A DNA stretch of 64,000 nt from Selenomonas sp. AE3005 (GTDB lineage: Bacteria > Bacillota > Negativicutes > Selenomonadales > Selenomonadaceae). The notes beneath the pieces are model-generated. The model was not told where the DNA came from, searched no databases, and saw only the letters and a list, made by a program, of their open reading frames with translations. The stretch is from positions 62,001 through 126,000 of the forward strand of contig NZ_CAJODG010000002.1 in the NCBI RefSeq assembly GCF_905233635.1. The letters run 5' to 3'. Below, piece by piece: positions 35,041 to 42,257 of the stretch (position 1 is the stretch's first letter; each line of letters begins with the position of its first letter). A program made the translations under genes and the position numbers.

Positions 35041-36468
35041 ATGTCCGACTCAAACAATCAGGGACTTAGTCCTCTGGTCCGTGGCCTCATGTGTGTGGCT
35101 ATCGGCGCAATCATCTGGTTTATTCCGGCACCGGCCGGAGTGACTGCTCAGGCCTGGGGCCTGTTGGCTGTCTTCATCGCTACTATCGCAGGTTTTATCC
35201 TGCAGCCGATGCCCATCGGCGCAATCGCGCTGATTGCCCTGACGCTGCTGCCTATTCTGGGAATTATGAAAACGGGTGAGGCATTGGCAGGTTTCTCCAA
35301 TACGACAATTTGGTTAATCGTTTCCGCCTTCATGTTTGCCGAAGGTTTTATCAAGACCGGCCTGGGCAAGCGCATTTCCTATATGCTGCTTTCCAAGTTC
35401 GGCAGCAGCACCCTGCGCGTTGCTTATGTAATGAGCGCGGCTGACTTTGTTATCGCTCCCTTTACGCCGTCCAATACGGCCCGCGGCGGCGGTATCATTT
35501 TCCCGATTGTCCGCAGTATCACCTCCGCCATTGGGGCTGATGTGGATAAAAAGACCAACATGCGTACAGGTGCATTCCTGATGTTCAGTGCTTATGCCGC
35601 TGTTATTACCTCGGCTTGTATCTTCCTGACGGGCGCGTCCAATAACGTGCTGTGCAACACTTTGGCGCAGGAAATATTCGGTACGTCCATCGGCTGGGGT
35701 GACTGGTTCCTGGCCTGCATTATTCCCGGTCTTATCCTGACCGTGGCTACGCCGTATATTCTGTATAAACTCATTAACCCCGAGCTGAAAAATACCCCGG
35801 AAACCATGGAACTGGCTAAACGGGAGCTTTCCGAGATGGGCCCCATGTCCACCAAGGAAATCATTTTGAGCTTCATCTTCGTCATTGCGCTCATCATGTG
35901 GGCAACAGGCTCCTATCATGGTATTGATTCTGCCTTCGTAGCACTGCTTGGCCTTTCGGCTATGCTGCTGACCGGCATCCTCAACTGGTCTGATGTGGCA
36001 CATCAGCATGCGGCATGGGACGTACTCGTATGGATGGGCGTATTGGTAAATATGGCCGCCTTCCTGTCCAAGTTTGGTCTGATGAAATGGTTTGCCGGTG
36101 TTATGGCTGCGCAGTTCGCTGGTATGGAATGGATGATGATGCTCATCGTTCTCAGCATTATTTACACCATGGCCCATTACCTGCTGGCCAGCAACTCGGC
36201 ACATATCATGGCCCTGTTTGCCGCCTTTGCTACGATTCTCGTGGCTGCCGGTGCTCCGGTGCTGGGCGTGCTGATTCTGTTCGGCGCACTGTGCAATAGT
36301 GCCTCCTTCCTCACTCATTACGGCTGCGGTGTTACGCCGATATTCTTCGGTGCCGGTTTCATGGGACAGGGTGAATGGTGGAAGATTGGTTTCATCATTA
36401 CGGTTCTCCACATTGTGGTGTGGATGGGCGTTGGCCTCCCAGTGATGAAGGTTATAGGCATGTTGTAA
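35041..36468 (+). CDS. DASS-family dicarboxylate transporter
   Basis: A 475-residue membrane carrier of the divalent anion:sodium symporter family (2-oxoglutarate/malate translocator-like). Signature segments are SAFMFAEGFIKTGLGKRIS, FVIAPFTPSNTARGGGIIFPI, and NSAHIMALFAAFATILVAAGAP. It probably imports or exchanges C4-dicarboxylates. Context: divergent two-component system upstream, aspartase downstream. A ribosome site AAGGAGG precedes the ATG. Confidence 0.9.
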   Translation: MSDSNNQGLSPLVRGLMCVAIGAIIWFIPAPAGVTAQAWGLLAVFIATIAGFILQPMPIGAIALIALTLLPILGIMKTGEALAGFSNTTIWLIVSAFMFAEGFIKTGLGKRISYMLLSKFGSSTLRVAYVMSAADFVIAPFTPSNTARGGGIIFPIVRSITSAIGADVDKKTNMRTGAFLMFSAYAAVITSACIFLTGASNNVLCNTLAQEIFGTSIGWGDWFLACIIPGLILTVATPYILYKLINPELKNTPETMELAKRELSEMGPMSTKEIILSFIFVIALIMWATGSYHGIDSAFVALLGLSAMLLTGILNWSDVAHQHAAWDVLVWMGVLVNMAAFLSKFGLMKWFAGVMAAQFAGMEWMMMLIVLSIIYTMAHYLLASNSAHIMALFAAFATILVAAGAPVLGVLILFGALCNSASFLTHYGCGVTPIFFGAGFMGQGEWWKIGFIITVLHIVVWMGVGLPVMKVIGML

Positions 36469-36503
36469 TAAGAAAAAAAGATGGACAAATTTTTAAAATG
36501 TAC

Positions 36504-36532
36504 TTGAATGTATTATGTATACATGATACAAT
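36504..36532 (+). promoter_or_regulatory. Promoter of aspA
   Basis: TTGAAT (36504-36509) and TACAAT (36527-36532) are 17 bases apart, about 108 bases before the aspA ATG. An A/T-rich leader follows. Confidence 0.65.
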
Positions 36533-36640
36533 AAGAGCAAGTCGAAGGATTATCGATAAATAAATACGAATTATAATTCTTGGGCTGATTATGCTAACGA
36601 TATGTTTAAAGTGCTATAAAGGAAAGGAACGTGGATAACA

Positions 36641-38032
36641 ATGAGAAAAGAGCATGATTTCCTTGGTGAACTGGAAATTCCTGATGATGTGTACTATGGT
36701 GTACAGACCACCCGTGCCATTGACAACTTCAAGATTACCGGTCAGAAAATTGATTCTGACTTTGTACAGTCCTATGCCAAGGTAAAGAAGGCTACTGTTA
36801 TCGCTAACATGGCTACGGGCCGTATGCCTAAAGAAGTGGGTGAACCGCTGAAACAGGCTGCTGATGAAATCATCGCCGGCAAATTCCTGGACCAGTTCCC
36901 TGTTGACCCGATTCAGGGCGGCGCTGGTACTTCTGTAAATATGAATGTTAATGAAGTTATGTGTAACCGTGCGCTGGAAATCATTGGCAAACCGAAAGGG
37001 AGCTATGATATCATCAGCCCGAACAACCATGCCAACATGGCTCAGTCCACGAACGATACGTTCCCGACCAGCATCAAGGTTTGTCTGTCCTATAAGGGCA
37101 AGAAACTGACGGCTGCGCTTGACAGACTGGCTACGGAATTAGAGGCTAAATCCGTAGAGTTCAAGGATATCCTCAAAATGGGCCGTACTCATTTGCAGGA
37201 CGCTGTACCCATTACGCTGGGACAGGAAATGGGTTCCTATGCCTCCGCTGTACGCCGCGGCATCGACCGTATTGACCATGCTATCGACAGCATTCATGTG
37301 GTCAACATGGGCGGCACGGCTGTAGGCACGGGCCTCAATGCTGAACCGGAATACATCACGAAGGTTGCTGAGGCACTGACGGAAGTCACCGGTGAAAAAT
37401 ATGTTACGGCCGGCAACATCATCGACGCTACGAACAACACGGACGGTTTCTCCGATGTATCGAGTGCTATGAAGACGACGGCACTGGTACTCATCAAGAT
37501 GGCTAACGACTTCCGTCTGATGGCCTCCGGTCCGCGCTGCGGCCTCAATGAACTCAAGCTGCCGATGCGTCAGCCGGGTTCCTCCATCATGCCGGGCAAG
37601 GTAAATCCGGTTATCGCGGAAGTTCTCGACCAGGCTTGCTATCAGGTAGTAGCAAATGATATCGCCGTATCTTTGGGCGTAGAAAACGGCCAGTTTGAAC
37701 TGAACGTTATGGAGCCGGTTATCAGTTTTAACCTGTTCAATGCCATGACATACCTGACCAATGCTGTTAACACCTTTACTGACAAGCTGCTGAAAGACCT
37801 GCAGCCCAACAAGGAACAGTGCCAGGAATGGCTTGACAAGAGTGTTGGTATCGTAACGGCTATGCTGCCGCATATCGGTTATGAAAACTCCGCTATGATT
37901 GCCAAAGAGGCATACAACACGGGCCGTCCGGTGCGTGAAGTAATTCTGGAGAAGGGGCTCATTACCAAGGAACAGATGGATAAGATTCTGGAACCGAAGG
38001 AAATGACCACTCCGGGTATCGCCGGCAAATAA
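36641..38032 (+). CDS. aspA: Aspartate ammonia-lyase
   Basis: A 463-residue aspartase/fumarase-superfamily enzyme converting aspartate to fumarate and ammonia. N-terminal MRKEHDFLGELEIPDDVYYG and RAIDNF are aspartase-type; QGGAGTSVNMNVNEV, QSTNDTFPTS, MGRTHLQDAVP, and the signature GSSIMPGKVNP follow. It makes fumarate, an electron acceptor and dicarboxylate; the adjacent DASS transporter fits a fumarate/succinate exchange pathway. Confidence 0.93.
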   Translation: MRKEHDFLGELEIPDDVYYGVQTTRAIDNFKITGQKIDSDFVQSYAKVKKATVIANMATGRMPKEVGEPLKQAADEIIAGKFLDQFPVDPIQGGAGTSVNMNVNEVMCNRALEIIGKPKGSYDIISPNNHANMAQSTNDTFPTSIKVCLSYKGKKLTAALDRLATELEAKSVEFKDILKMGRTHLQDAVPITLGQEMGSYASAVRRGIDRIDHAIDSIHVVNMGGTAVGTGLNAEPEYITKVAEALTEVTGEKYVTAGNIIDATNNTDGFSDVSSAMKTTALVLIKMANDFRLMASGPRCGLNELKLPMRQPGSSIMPGKVNPVIAEVLDQACYQVVANDIAVSLGVENGQFELNVMEPVISFNLFNAMTYLTNAVNTFTDKLLKDLQPNKEQCQEWLDKSVGIVTAMLPHIGYENSAMIAKEAYNTGRPVREVILEKGLITKEQMDKILEPKEMTTPGIAGK

Positions 38033-38066
38033 TAAGCTAATCTTAGTAACATTTTCATAACATAGC

Positions 38067-38099
38067 AAAAGGCTTGGGGCAAGGCCCTGAGCCTTTTTT
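38067..38099 (+). terminator. Terminator after aspA
   Basis: AGGCTTGGGGC and GCCCTGAGCCT pair over about eleven bases with a three-base loop and a following TTTTTT. Confidence 0.82.
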
Positions 38100-38133
38100 G
38101 AATGCATTTTTTTAGAAAAATAAGAGTGTCCTG

Positions 38134-38162
38134 TTGCAACGAGCCACTCATTGTGTTATACT
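38134..38162 (+). promoter_or_regulatory. Promoter of the tRNA-Val pair
   Basis: TTGCAA (38134-38139) and TATACT (38157-38162) are separated by 17 bases, ending about 27 bases before the first tRNA. Confidence 0.75.
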
Positions 38163-38188
38163 AAATCCTGTCGTTGAAGTGGTGACAT

Positions 38189-38265
38189 GGGGTTATAGCT
38201 CAGTTGGTTAGAGTGTCTCGTTGACATCGAGGAGGTCACAGATTCGAATTCTGTTAACCCCACCA
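38189..38265 (+). tRNA. tRNA-Val (anticodon GAC)
   Basis: The acceptor GGGGTTA pairs with TAACCCC and the encoded end is ACCA. The anticodon stem TCTCG/CGAGG encloses TTGACAT, so the anticodon is GAC. The T arm has GATTCGAATTC. Length is 77 with CCA. The second tRNA-Val follows after two bases. Confidence 0.95.
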
Positions 38266-38267
38266 TT

Positions 38268-38344
38268 GCTCGCCTAGCTCAGTTGGCTAGAGCATCTCCG
38301 TCACATGGAGGGGGTCGGGGGTTCGAATCCCTCGGCGAGCACCA
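38268..38344 (+). tRNA. tRNA-Val (anticodon CAC)
   Basis: The acceptor GCTCGCC pairs with GGCGAGC, with CCA encoded. The anticodon stem TCTCC/GGAGG encloses GTCACAT, so the anticodon is CAC (codon GUG). The T arm has GGTTCGAATCC. It shares a promoter with the tRNA-Val just upstream. Confidence 0.95.
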
Positions 38345-38357
38345 TAAGGAATTTTTT

Positions 38358-38382
38358 AGGAAGCCGCAGGGCTTCCTTTTTT
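38358..38382 (+). terminator. Terminator after the tRNA-Val pair
   Basis: AGGAAGCC and GGCTTCCT pair around a short loop with a T run after it. Confidence 0.82.
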
Positions 38383-38384
38383 GG

Positions 38385-38413
38385 TTGACAGTAGGCTGAC
38401 CACTATGTATAAT
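38385..38413 (+). promoter_or_regulatory. Consensus promoter of a small RNA
   Basis: TTGACA (38385-38390) and TATAAT (38408-38413) are spaced by 17 bases, a perfect sigma-70 promoter with no protein-coding gene after it. Confidence 0.8.
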
Positions 38414-38419
38414 TAAATT

Positions 38420-38511
38420 ACGAAGAAGACTTAGCGTCATGTCTATTCACTAAAAAACGACACCCGTTGATGAAGAGCCTGGAAAACTTATCATCAACGG
38501 GTGTTTTTGGT
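38420..38511 (+). ncRNA. Candidate small RNA, about 90 nt
   Basis: From a consensus promoter (38385-38413) to a strong terminator, ACACCCGTTGATGA (38462-38475) pairing with TCATCAACGGGTGT, followed by a T run. No start codon with a ribosome site is seen in it. I recognise no family. It could be a trans-acting small RNA or belong to the toxin module downstream. Confidence 0.6.
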
Positions 38512-38538
38512 TGGCAAAAGGGCAATAATCAGAAATTC

Positions 38539-38567
38539 TTGCTAAATGTTTTTGTAAATAGTATAAT
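38539..38567 (+). promoter_or_regulatory. Promoter of the antisense RNA of the toxin module
   Basis: TTGCTA (38539-38544) and TATAAT (38562-38567) are separated by 17 bases, pointing rightward toward the convergent toxin gene. The start would be about 38574. Confidence 0.75.
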
Positions 38568-38573
38568 ACGTAT

Positions 38574-38652
38574 ATAAAGTGATTAGGTTCATACTAAGTC
38601 CAAAAAAGAAAAGCCCCGCTGGTGTGACGGCCAGCAAAGGGGCTTTTCTTAT
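38574..38652 (+). ncRNA. Candidate antitoxin RNA, about 80 nt
   Basis: A short transcript starting at the promoter at 38539-38567 and ending at the bidirectional hairpin AAGAAAAGCCCC/GGGGCTTTTCTT (38606-38650). It carries TTCATA-CTAAGTCC (38588-38601), which nearly repeats TTCATAacCTAAGACC (38797-38812) over the toxin start region, so it is complementary to the toxin ribosome site and start codon. This layout resembles RNA II of the Fst/par module: convergent transcripts, shared terminator, and short direct repeats used for pairing. Confidence 0.7.
38606..38650. terminator. Bidirectional terminator shared by toxin and antisense RNA
   Basis: AAGAAAAGCCCC (from 38606) and GGGGCTTTTCTT (38639-38650) pair, with GCTGG/CCAGC inside. 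Minus-strand transcripts meet a T-rich tail (CTTTTCTTTTTT) and plus-strand ones a CTTTTCTT tail. Confidence 0.82.
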
Positions 38653-38711
38653 GTTCATCTGCTTGACGGAGCAGGGGGGACAGATAGTTGGATTACCACG
38701 TTGTATGCCGG

Positions 38712-38801
38712 CTACATACCCAACCAGTGCAATACAAACTCAGCGATAATTCCGCCGATAATACTTGCAAGCACATTGACCGTAAAAGTGAAAAGATTCA
38801 T
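38712..38801 (-). CDS. Small hydrophobic peptide, candidate type I toxin
   Basis: A 29-residue frame missed by ordinary length cut-offs: it starts MNLFTFTVNVLASIIGG and ends EFVLHWLGM, with one central hydrophobic helix (residues about 8-26). A strong AAGGAGG lies nine bases before the ATG, a promoter TTGCTA/TATAAC (38998-38970) about 160 bases upstream, and a strong terminator after it. Size, helix, convergent antisense RNA and complementary start region fit a type I toxin. It lacks the charged C-terminal tail of Fst, so family membership is not certain. Confidence 0.72.
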   Translation of the reverse strand: MNLFTFTVNVLASIIGGIIAEFVLHWLGM

Positions 38802-38963
38802 AACCTAAGACCTCCTTCCTCGCCGGATTAACCTTTGACGAAGGCTGTGGCAACAACCTGATTATAACGCCGTTGTTCCAGTTTTGCCATAGGCAAAACT
38901 TCCTCTTGGCGTTTCAACGAGGCGGGAGATATGCTCGCCGCCTGTTTTGGTATTCGTTTTTCT
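38802..38963 (-). promoter_or_regulatory. Structured 5' leader of the toxin gene
   Basis: About 160 bases from the inferred start (about 38963) to the ATG. GTTTTGCC and GGCAAAAC (38881-38899) form an 8-bp hairpin, and AACGAGGC/GCCTCGTT pair near the 5' end. Long structured leaders of this kind usually slow translation and give time for antisense binding in type I modules. Confidence 0.55.
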
Positions 38964-38969
38964 TGCCTC

Positions 38970-38998
38970 GTTATAGTATAATTCAGCTTTGATAGCAA
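38970..38998 (-). promoter_or_regulatory. Promoter of the toxin gene
   Basis: On the minus strand TTGCTA (38998-38993) and TATAAC (38975-38970) are separated by 17 bases. The -35 hexamer is the same as that of the antisense RNA promoter at 38539. Confidence 0.65.
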
Positions 38999-39067
38999 TT
39001 GGTGAGGCTTGGAAAATATACGGAATTGTATGAATAATTATATTTTAATTATATTTTATTAAAAACC

Positions 39068-39096
39068 TTGCAAATGGCTTTCAGTTGTGCTACGAT
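39068..39096 (+). promoter_or_regulatory. Promoter of the first SLH porin gene
   Basis: TTGCAA (39068-39073) and TACGAT (39091-39096) lie 17 bases apart. Transcription would begin about 39103, at the first base of the hairpin leader. The sequence upstream (39020-39067) is very A/T-rich, as at strong promoters. Confidence 0.68.
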
Positions 39097-39103
39097 AATC
39101 ACG

Positions 39104-39169
39104 GTTCTGAAAAGAGCATGCACCATTTGAGGAAACATGGACACTCATAATTTTGCAGCTCTTTCAGAA
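39104..39169 (+). promoter_or_regulatory. Hairpin leader, first porin (conserved loop)
   Basis: An outer stem TTCTGAAAAGAGC (39105-39117) pairs with GCTCTTTCAGAA (39158-39169). Inside, TGAG and CTCA (39128-39131 and 39144-39147) close a loop GAAACATGGACA. The loop is identical in the leader of the second porin, whose stems have a different sequence. A standard ribosome site follows before the ATG at 39211. Confidence 0.7.
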
Positions 39170-39210
39170 TAGATGTTAATTTATTCTATTTATGAAGGAG
39201 GAGTTTCTTT

Positions 39211-40539
39211 ATGAAAAAGACTCTCGTATCCGCTCTGACGACCGCTCTGGTTGTTGGTGCTGCCAGCACGACTTTCGCTGCTGCAAATCCGTTCTCCGAT
39301 GTTCCTGCTGACCATTGGGCTTATGACGCTGTAAGCCAGCTGGCTGCTGATGGCGTAATCGATGGTTATGGCGACAGCACCTTCAAGGGCAACCGCAACA
39401 TCACCCGTTACGAAATGGCTCAGATGGTAGCTAAGGCTATGGCTAAGAACACCAGCGGTGCTGACAAGGCTCTCGTTGACAAACTGGCTGCTGAGTTCGC
39501 TGCTGAACTCAATAACCTCGGTGTTCGCGTTGCCAACCTCGAACGCAATGCTGACATGGTTAAATGGAATGGTACGGCAGAGTACACTTTCAGCCGTTAC
39601 TCCATTGAAGATGGCGATGATGCTAGCCACAACAACTTCCTGTTCCGTCTCGAACCGTCTGCTGAAGTAAACAATAACTGGCATGTAAAGGCTCGTCTCG
39701 ATGCCAACAGCAATGCTAAGACCGATGCTGGCGATGATGGCAACGTTAAACTGGAACGTATCTGGGCTGAAGGCGTGTACAACAACGTTACCGTAAAACT
39801 CGGTAAGTTCGCTACTCCTGATGATGATACTATCGCTGATACCGCATTCTCTGGTGCTGAAGTTGCTTATGCTCCGGCTCAGGGTTTCAATGCTGTTATT
39901 GGTGCTGGCCGCTTGAAATCCAACGACGCAGCTGCCGGTGTATTCAACGGTACGCTGACCTACGATGGTGCTACGAATGCTGAAATTGAGTCTGGTAATC
40001 AGACTGCAGCTTATGCCTATGTAGGTGTGGGTTACAAGAAGAAGAAGTTTGATGGTGCTCTCCGTTATCATTATCTGGCTGGTGATGGGTTCAATCATAA
40101 GTACCTCGATAATGCTGGTGCTGTACAGGTTGGCAACAACTATTCTGATGATGCCGATGCAGATAAGGCTAGCATCTGGCTGTTAAAGGCTAACTATGAC
40201 TTCACCAAGGATTGGGGCGTAAAGGGTTTCTACGCTCAGAATCAGAAGGCAGATGTCAACAAGAAGGCTTACAGCTTTGAAGTTGACTACAAAGGTGCAG
40301 AAGCTGAAAACAAAGGCACTTGGGGTGTTTGGGCAGCTTACCGTTACTTCGGCAAGAACGCTTTCGTTTCCAGCCCGTGGGATGTAATCCGCATGAACCA
40401 GAAGGGTTTCGAAATCGGCGGTAACTACGCTATCTTCAAGAACACGGTTATCACGCTCCGTTATGGCCATGGCAAGACTCTCGGCGATAACAGCAATACC
40501 GTTAACAACTACTTCGCTCGTGTAAACTTCTTCTTCTAA
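39211..40539 (+). CDS. SLH-domain outer-membrane porin 1 (OmpM/Mep45 type)
   Basis: A 442-residue outer-membrane protein: signal peptide (KTLVSALTTALVVGAASTTFA), one SLH domain (about residues 25-82; NPFSDVPADHWAYDAVSQLA, and ITRYEMAQMVAKAMAK), a short coiled coil (about 90-118), then a beta-barrel of alternating aromatic strands ending in the terminal Phe (YFARVNFFF). SLH domains of this family bind peptidoglycan-linked polyamines and hold the outer membrane to the wall. It begins after a strong GAAGGAGGAG site; a paralogue follows. Confidence 0.92.
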   Translation: MKKTLVSALTTALVVGAASTTFAAANPFSDVPADHWAYDAVSQLAADGVIDGYGDSTFKGNRNITRYEMAQMVAKAMAKNTSGADKALVDKLAAEFAAELNNLGVRVANLERNADMVKWNGTAEYTFSRYSIEDGDDASHNNFLFRLEPSAEVNNNWHVKARLDANSNAKTDAGDDGNVKLERIWAEGVYNNVTVKLGKFATPDDDTIADTAFSGAEVAYAPAQGFNAVIGAGRLKSNDAAAGVFNGTLTYDGATNAEIESGNQTAAYAYVGVGYKKKKFDGALRYHYLAGDGFNHKYLDNAGAVQVGNNYSDDADADKASIWLLKANYDFTKDWGVKGFYAQNQKADVNKKAYSFEVDYKGAEAENKGTWGVWAAYRYFGKNAFVSSPWDVIRMNQKGFEIGGNYAIFKNTVITLRYGHGKTLGDNSNTVNNYFARVNFFF

Positions 40540-40558
40540 GAAGTAGTTACAAGCATAT

Positions 40559-40587
40559 AAAAACCTGCCTCTCGGGGCAGGTTTTTT
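40559..40587 (+). terminator. Terminator after porin 1
   Basis: AACCTGCC and GGCAGGTT pair with a short loop and a run of six T. Confidence 0.86.
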
Positions 40588-40663
40588 GTATGCAATAAGG
40601 CCGCAACCGCTCACAGGGCGGCTTTTTTCATGTGTTTTTCATATTTTCTAATGGAATTATAAT

Positions 40664-40692
40664 TTGACTTAAAATTTAAAGTGTGCTATATT
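40664..40692 (+). promoter_or_regulatory. Promoter of the second SLH porin gene
   Basis: TTGACT (40664-40669) and TATATT (40687-40692) are separated by 17 bases, with a start about 40699 just ahead of the conserved hairpin leader. Confidence 0.72.
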
Positions 40693-40710
40693 GACGGTAG
40701 TCTAAGAAGA

Positions 40711-40762
40711 AAGATTGGCAAACTTAGAGGAAACATGGACACTCTTAGGTATAACCAATCTT
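40711..40762 (+). promoter_or_regulatory. Hairpin leader, second porin (conserved loop)
   Basis: AAGATTGG (40711-40718) pairs with CCAATCTT (40755-40762). Inside, AGAG/CTCT (40726-40729 and 40742-40745) close the same GAAACATGGACA loop as in porin 1. The closing pair changes from T-A to A-T, and the outer stems share no sequence, so structure rather than sequence seems conserved. Confidence 0.72.
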
Positions 40763-40809
40763 CCTTCAGGACAAATGTTAATTCTATTTTATTGAAGGAG
40801 GAGATTCTC

Positions 40810-42096
40810 ATGAAGAAGACTCTCGTATCCGCTCTGACGACTGCTTTGGTTGTTGGTGCTGCCAGCACGACTTTCGCTGCTGCAAATCCGTTCTCCGATG
40901 TTCCTGCTGACCATTGGGCCTATGACGCTGTAAGCCAGCTGGCTGCTGACGGCGTAATCGATGGTTATGGCGACAGCACCTTCAAGGGCAACCGTAACAT
41001 CACCCGTTACGAAATGGCTCAGATGGTAGCTAAGGCTATGGCCAAGAACACCAGCGGTGTTGACAAAGCCCTCGTTGACAAACTGGCTGCTGAGTTCGCT
41101 GCTGAACTGAACAACCTCGGTGTTCGCGTTGCTAACCTCGAACGCAATGCTGATATGGTTAAGTGGAACGGCGAAGCTCGTTACACCTTCGCTCGTACTT
41201 CTGTTGAAGATGGTGACGATAGCAGCACGAATCAGTTCAGACTCCGTCTCGAACCGTCTGCTGAAGTAAACAGCAACTGGCACGTAAAGGCTCGTCTCGA
41301 TGCTGATGTGAATTCTAAAAAAGATTCTGGTGATGGCAACGCCAATGATGGCGACAAGGTTACCTTGAAGCGCATTTGGGCACAGGGCGACTACAAAAAC
41401 TTCACCGTTAAGCTCGGTAAGTTTGGCGGCATGAACAACGACAGCTTTGCTGATGTTGACTACTCCGGTGCTGAAGTTACCTTTGGTAAAAATGTAAAGG
41501 GTATTATTGGTGCTGGCCGTTTGAATAGAAAGAGCTATGGCGACAACACTGCTGTTATTGATGCTGCTAATTATCAGTATGTTGGCGTTGAAGGCCAGAA
41601 GAAGAAATTCTCCGGTGGTCTTTACTGGCATCACCTGAACCGTGGCAACTTGGCTGGTGAATTGAATGCAGCCTATGGTAATGCAGAAGTTGCTACTCCT
41701 TACAGTGAAGATGGTGAAAAGTCCGAGTTCAACCTGATTGCTGCTAAGGCCGCTTACCGTTTCAACAAGAGCATTGCTATGAACGGTTTCTATGCTACGA
41801 ACCGTAATGCTGACAACTACAATCGTGCATGGGGCGTAGAGGCTGACTACAAAGGTGCTCAGAAGGAAAATAAAGGTACCTGGGGTGCTTGGGTAGCTTA
41901 CCGTCATGTTGGTGCATTCGGTGTAATCAACCCGACTTGGGATGTTGTTAAACGCAACCAGAAGGGCTGGGAAATCGGCGGTAACTACACTATCTTCAAG
42001 AATATTGTAGCTACGCTCCGCTATGGCCACAACAAAGACATCGCTACCGACAATACGGTGAACACCTACTTCGGTCGTGTACAGTTCTTCTTCTAA
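40810..42096 (+). CDS. SLH-domain outer-membrane porin 2 (OmpM/Mep45 type)
   Basis: A 428-residue paralogue of the gene before it. The first 126 or so residues (signal, SLH domain, coiled coil, up to NADMVKWNG) are almost identical, and the DNA matches closely too; the barrel beyond diverges strongly. The barrel ends in VQFFF. The ATG at 40810 follows GAAGGAGGAG; the frame is open upstream through the leader but that part is non-coding. It probably offers a second pore with different substrate or phage-surface properties. Confidence 0.92.
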   Translation: MKKTLVSALTTALVVGAASTTFAAANPFSDVPADHWAYDAVSQLAADGVIDGYGDSTFKGNRNITRYEMAQMVAKAMAKNTSGVDKALVDKLAAEFAAELNNLGVRVANLERNADMVKWNGEARYTFARTSVEDGDDSSTNQFRLRLEPSAEVNSNWHVKARLDADVNSKKDSGDGNANDGDKVTLKRIWAQGDYKNFTVKLGKFGGMNNDSFADVDYSGAEVTFGKNVKGIIGAGRLNRKSYGDNTAVIDAANYQYVGVEGQKKKFSGGLYWHHLNRGNLAGELNAAYGNAEVATPYSEDGEKSEFNLIAAKAAYRFNKSIAMNGFYATNRNADNYNRAWGVEADYKGAQKENKGTWGAWVAYRHVGAFGVINPTWDVVKRNQKGWEIGGNYTIFKNIVATLRYGHNKDIATDNTVNTYFGRVQFFF

Positions 42097-42127
42097 TCCT
42101 ACGATTAGCAGATTATATGGCACAAAC

Positions 42128-42157
42128 AAAGACCTCCACTACGGTGGAGGTCTTTTT
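42128..42157 (+). terminator. Terminator after porin 2
   Basis: AAAGACCTCCAC and GTGGAGGTCTTT pair with a short loop followed by T. Confidence 0.86.
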
Positions 42158-42257
42158 CTATGCAGGTTAGGTGTTTGCCTATGGAAAAATACAGCCAATG
42201 GCGGTATAATATTAAAGTGTTGAATTGTATAATTATCTCGATGTGAGGAGAGATTTA

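Noticed and set aside
38712..38801. Treating the small hydrophobic frame as a chance ORF
   Set aside because: Strong AAGGAGG at correct spacing, own promoter, terminator, and complementary antisense RNA argue for a real gene.
40789..42129. A 446-residue minus-strand frame over porin 2 (and a similar 302-residue one over porin 1)
   Set aside because: Both are reverse-frame shadows of highly expressed genes with biased codons; the two look alike only because the porins are paralogues.
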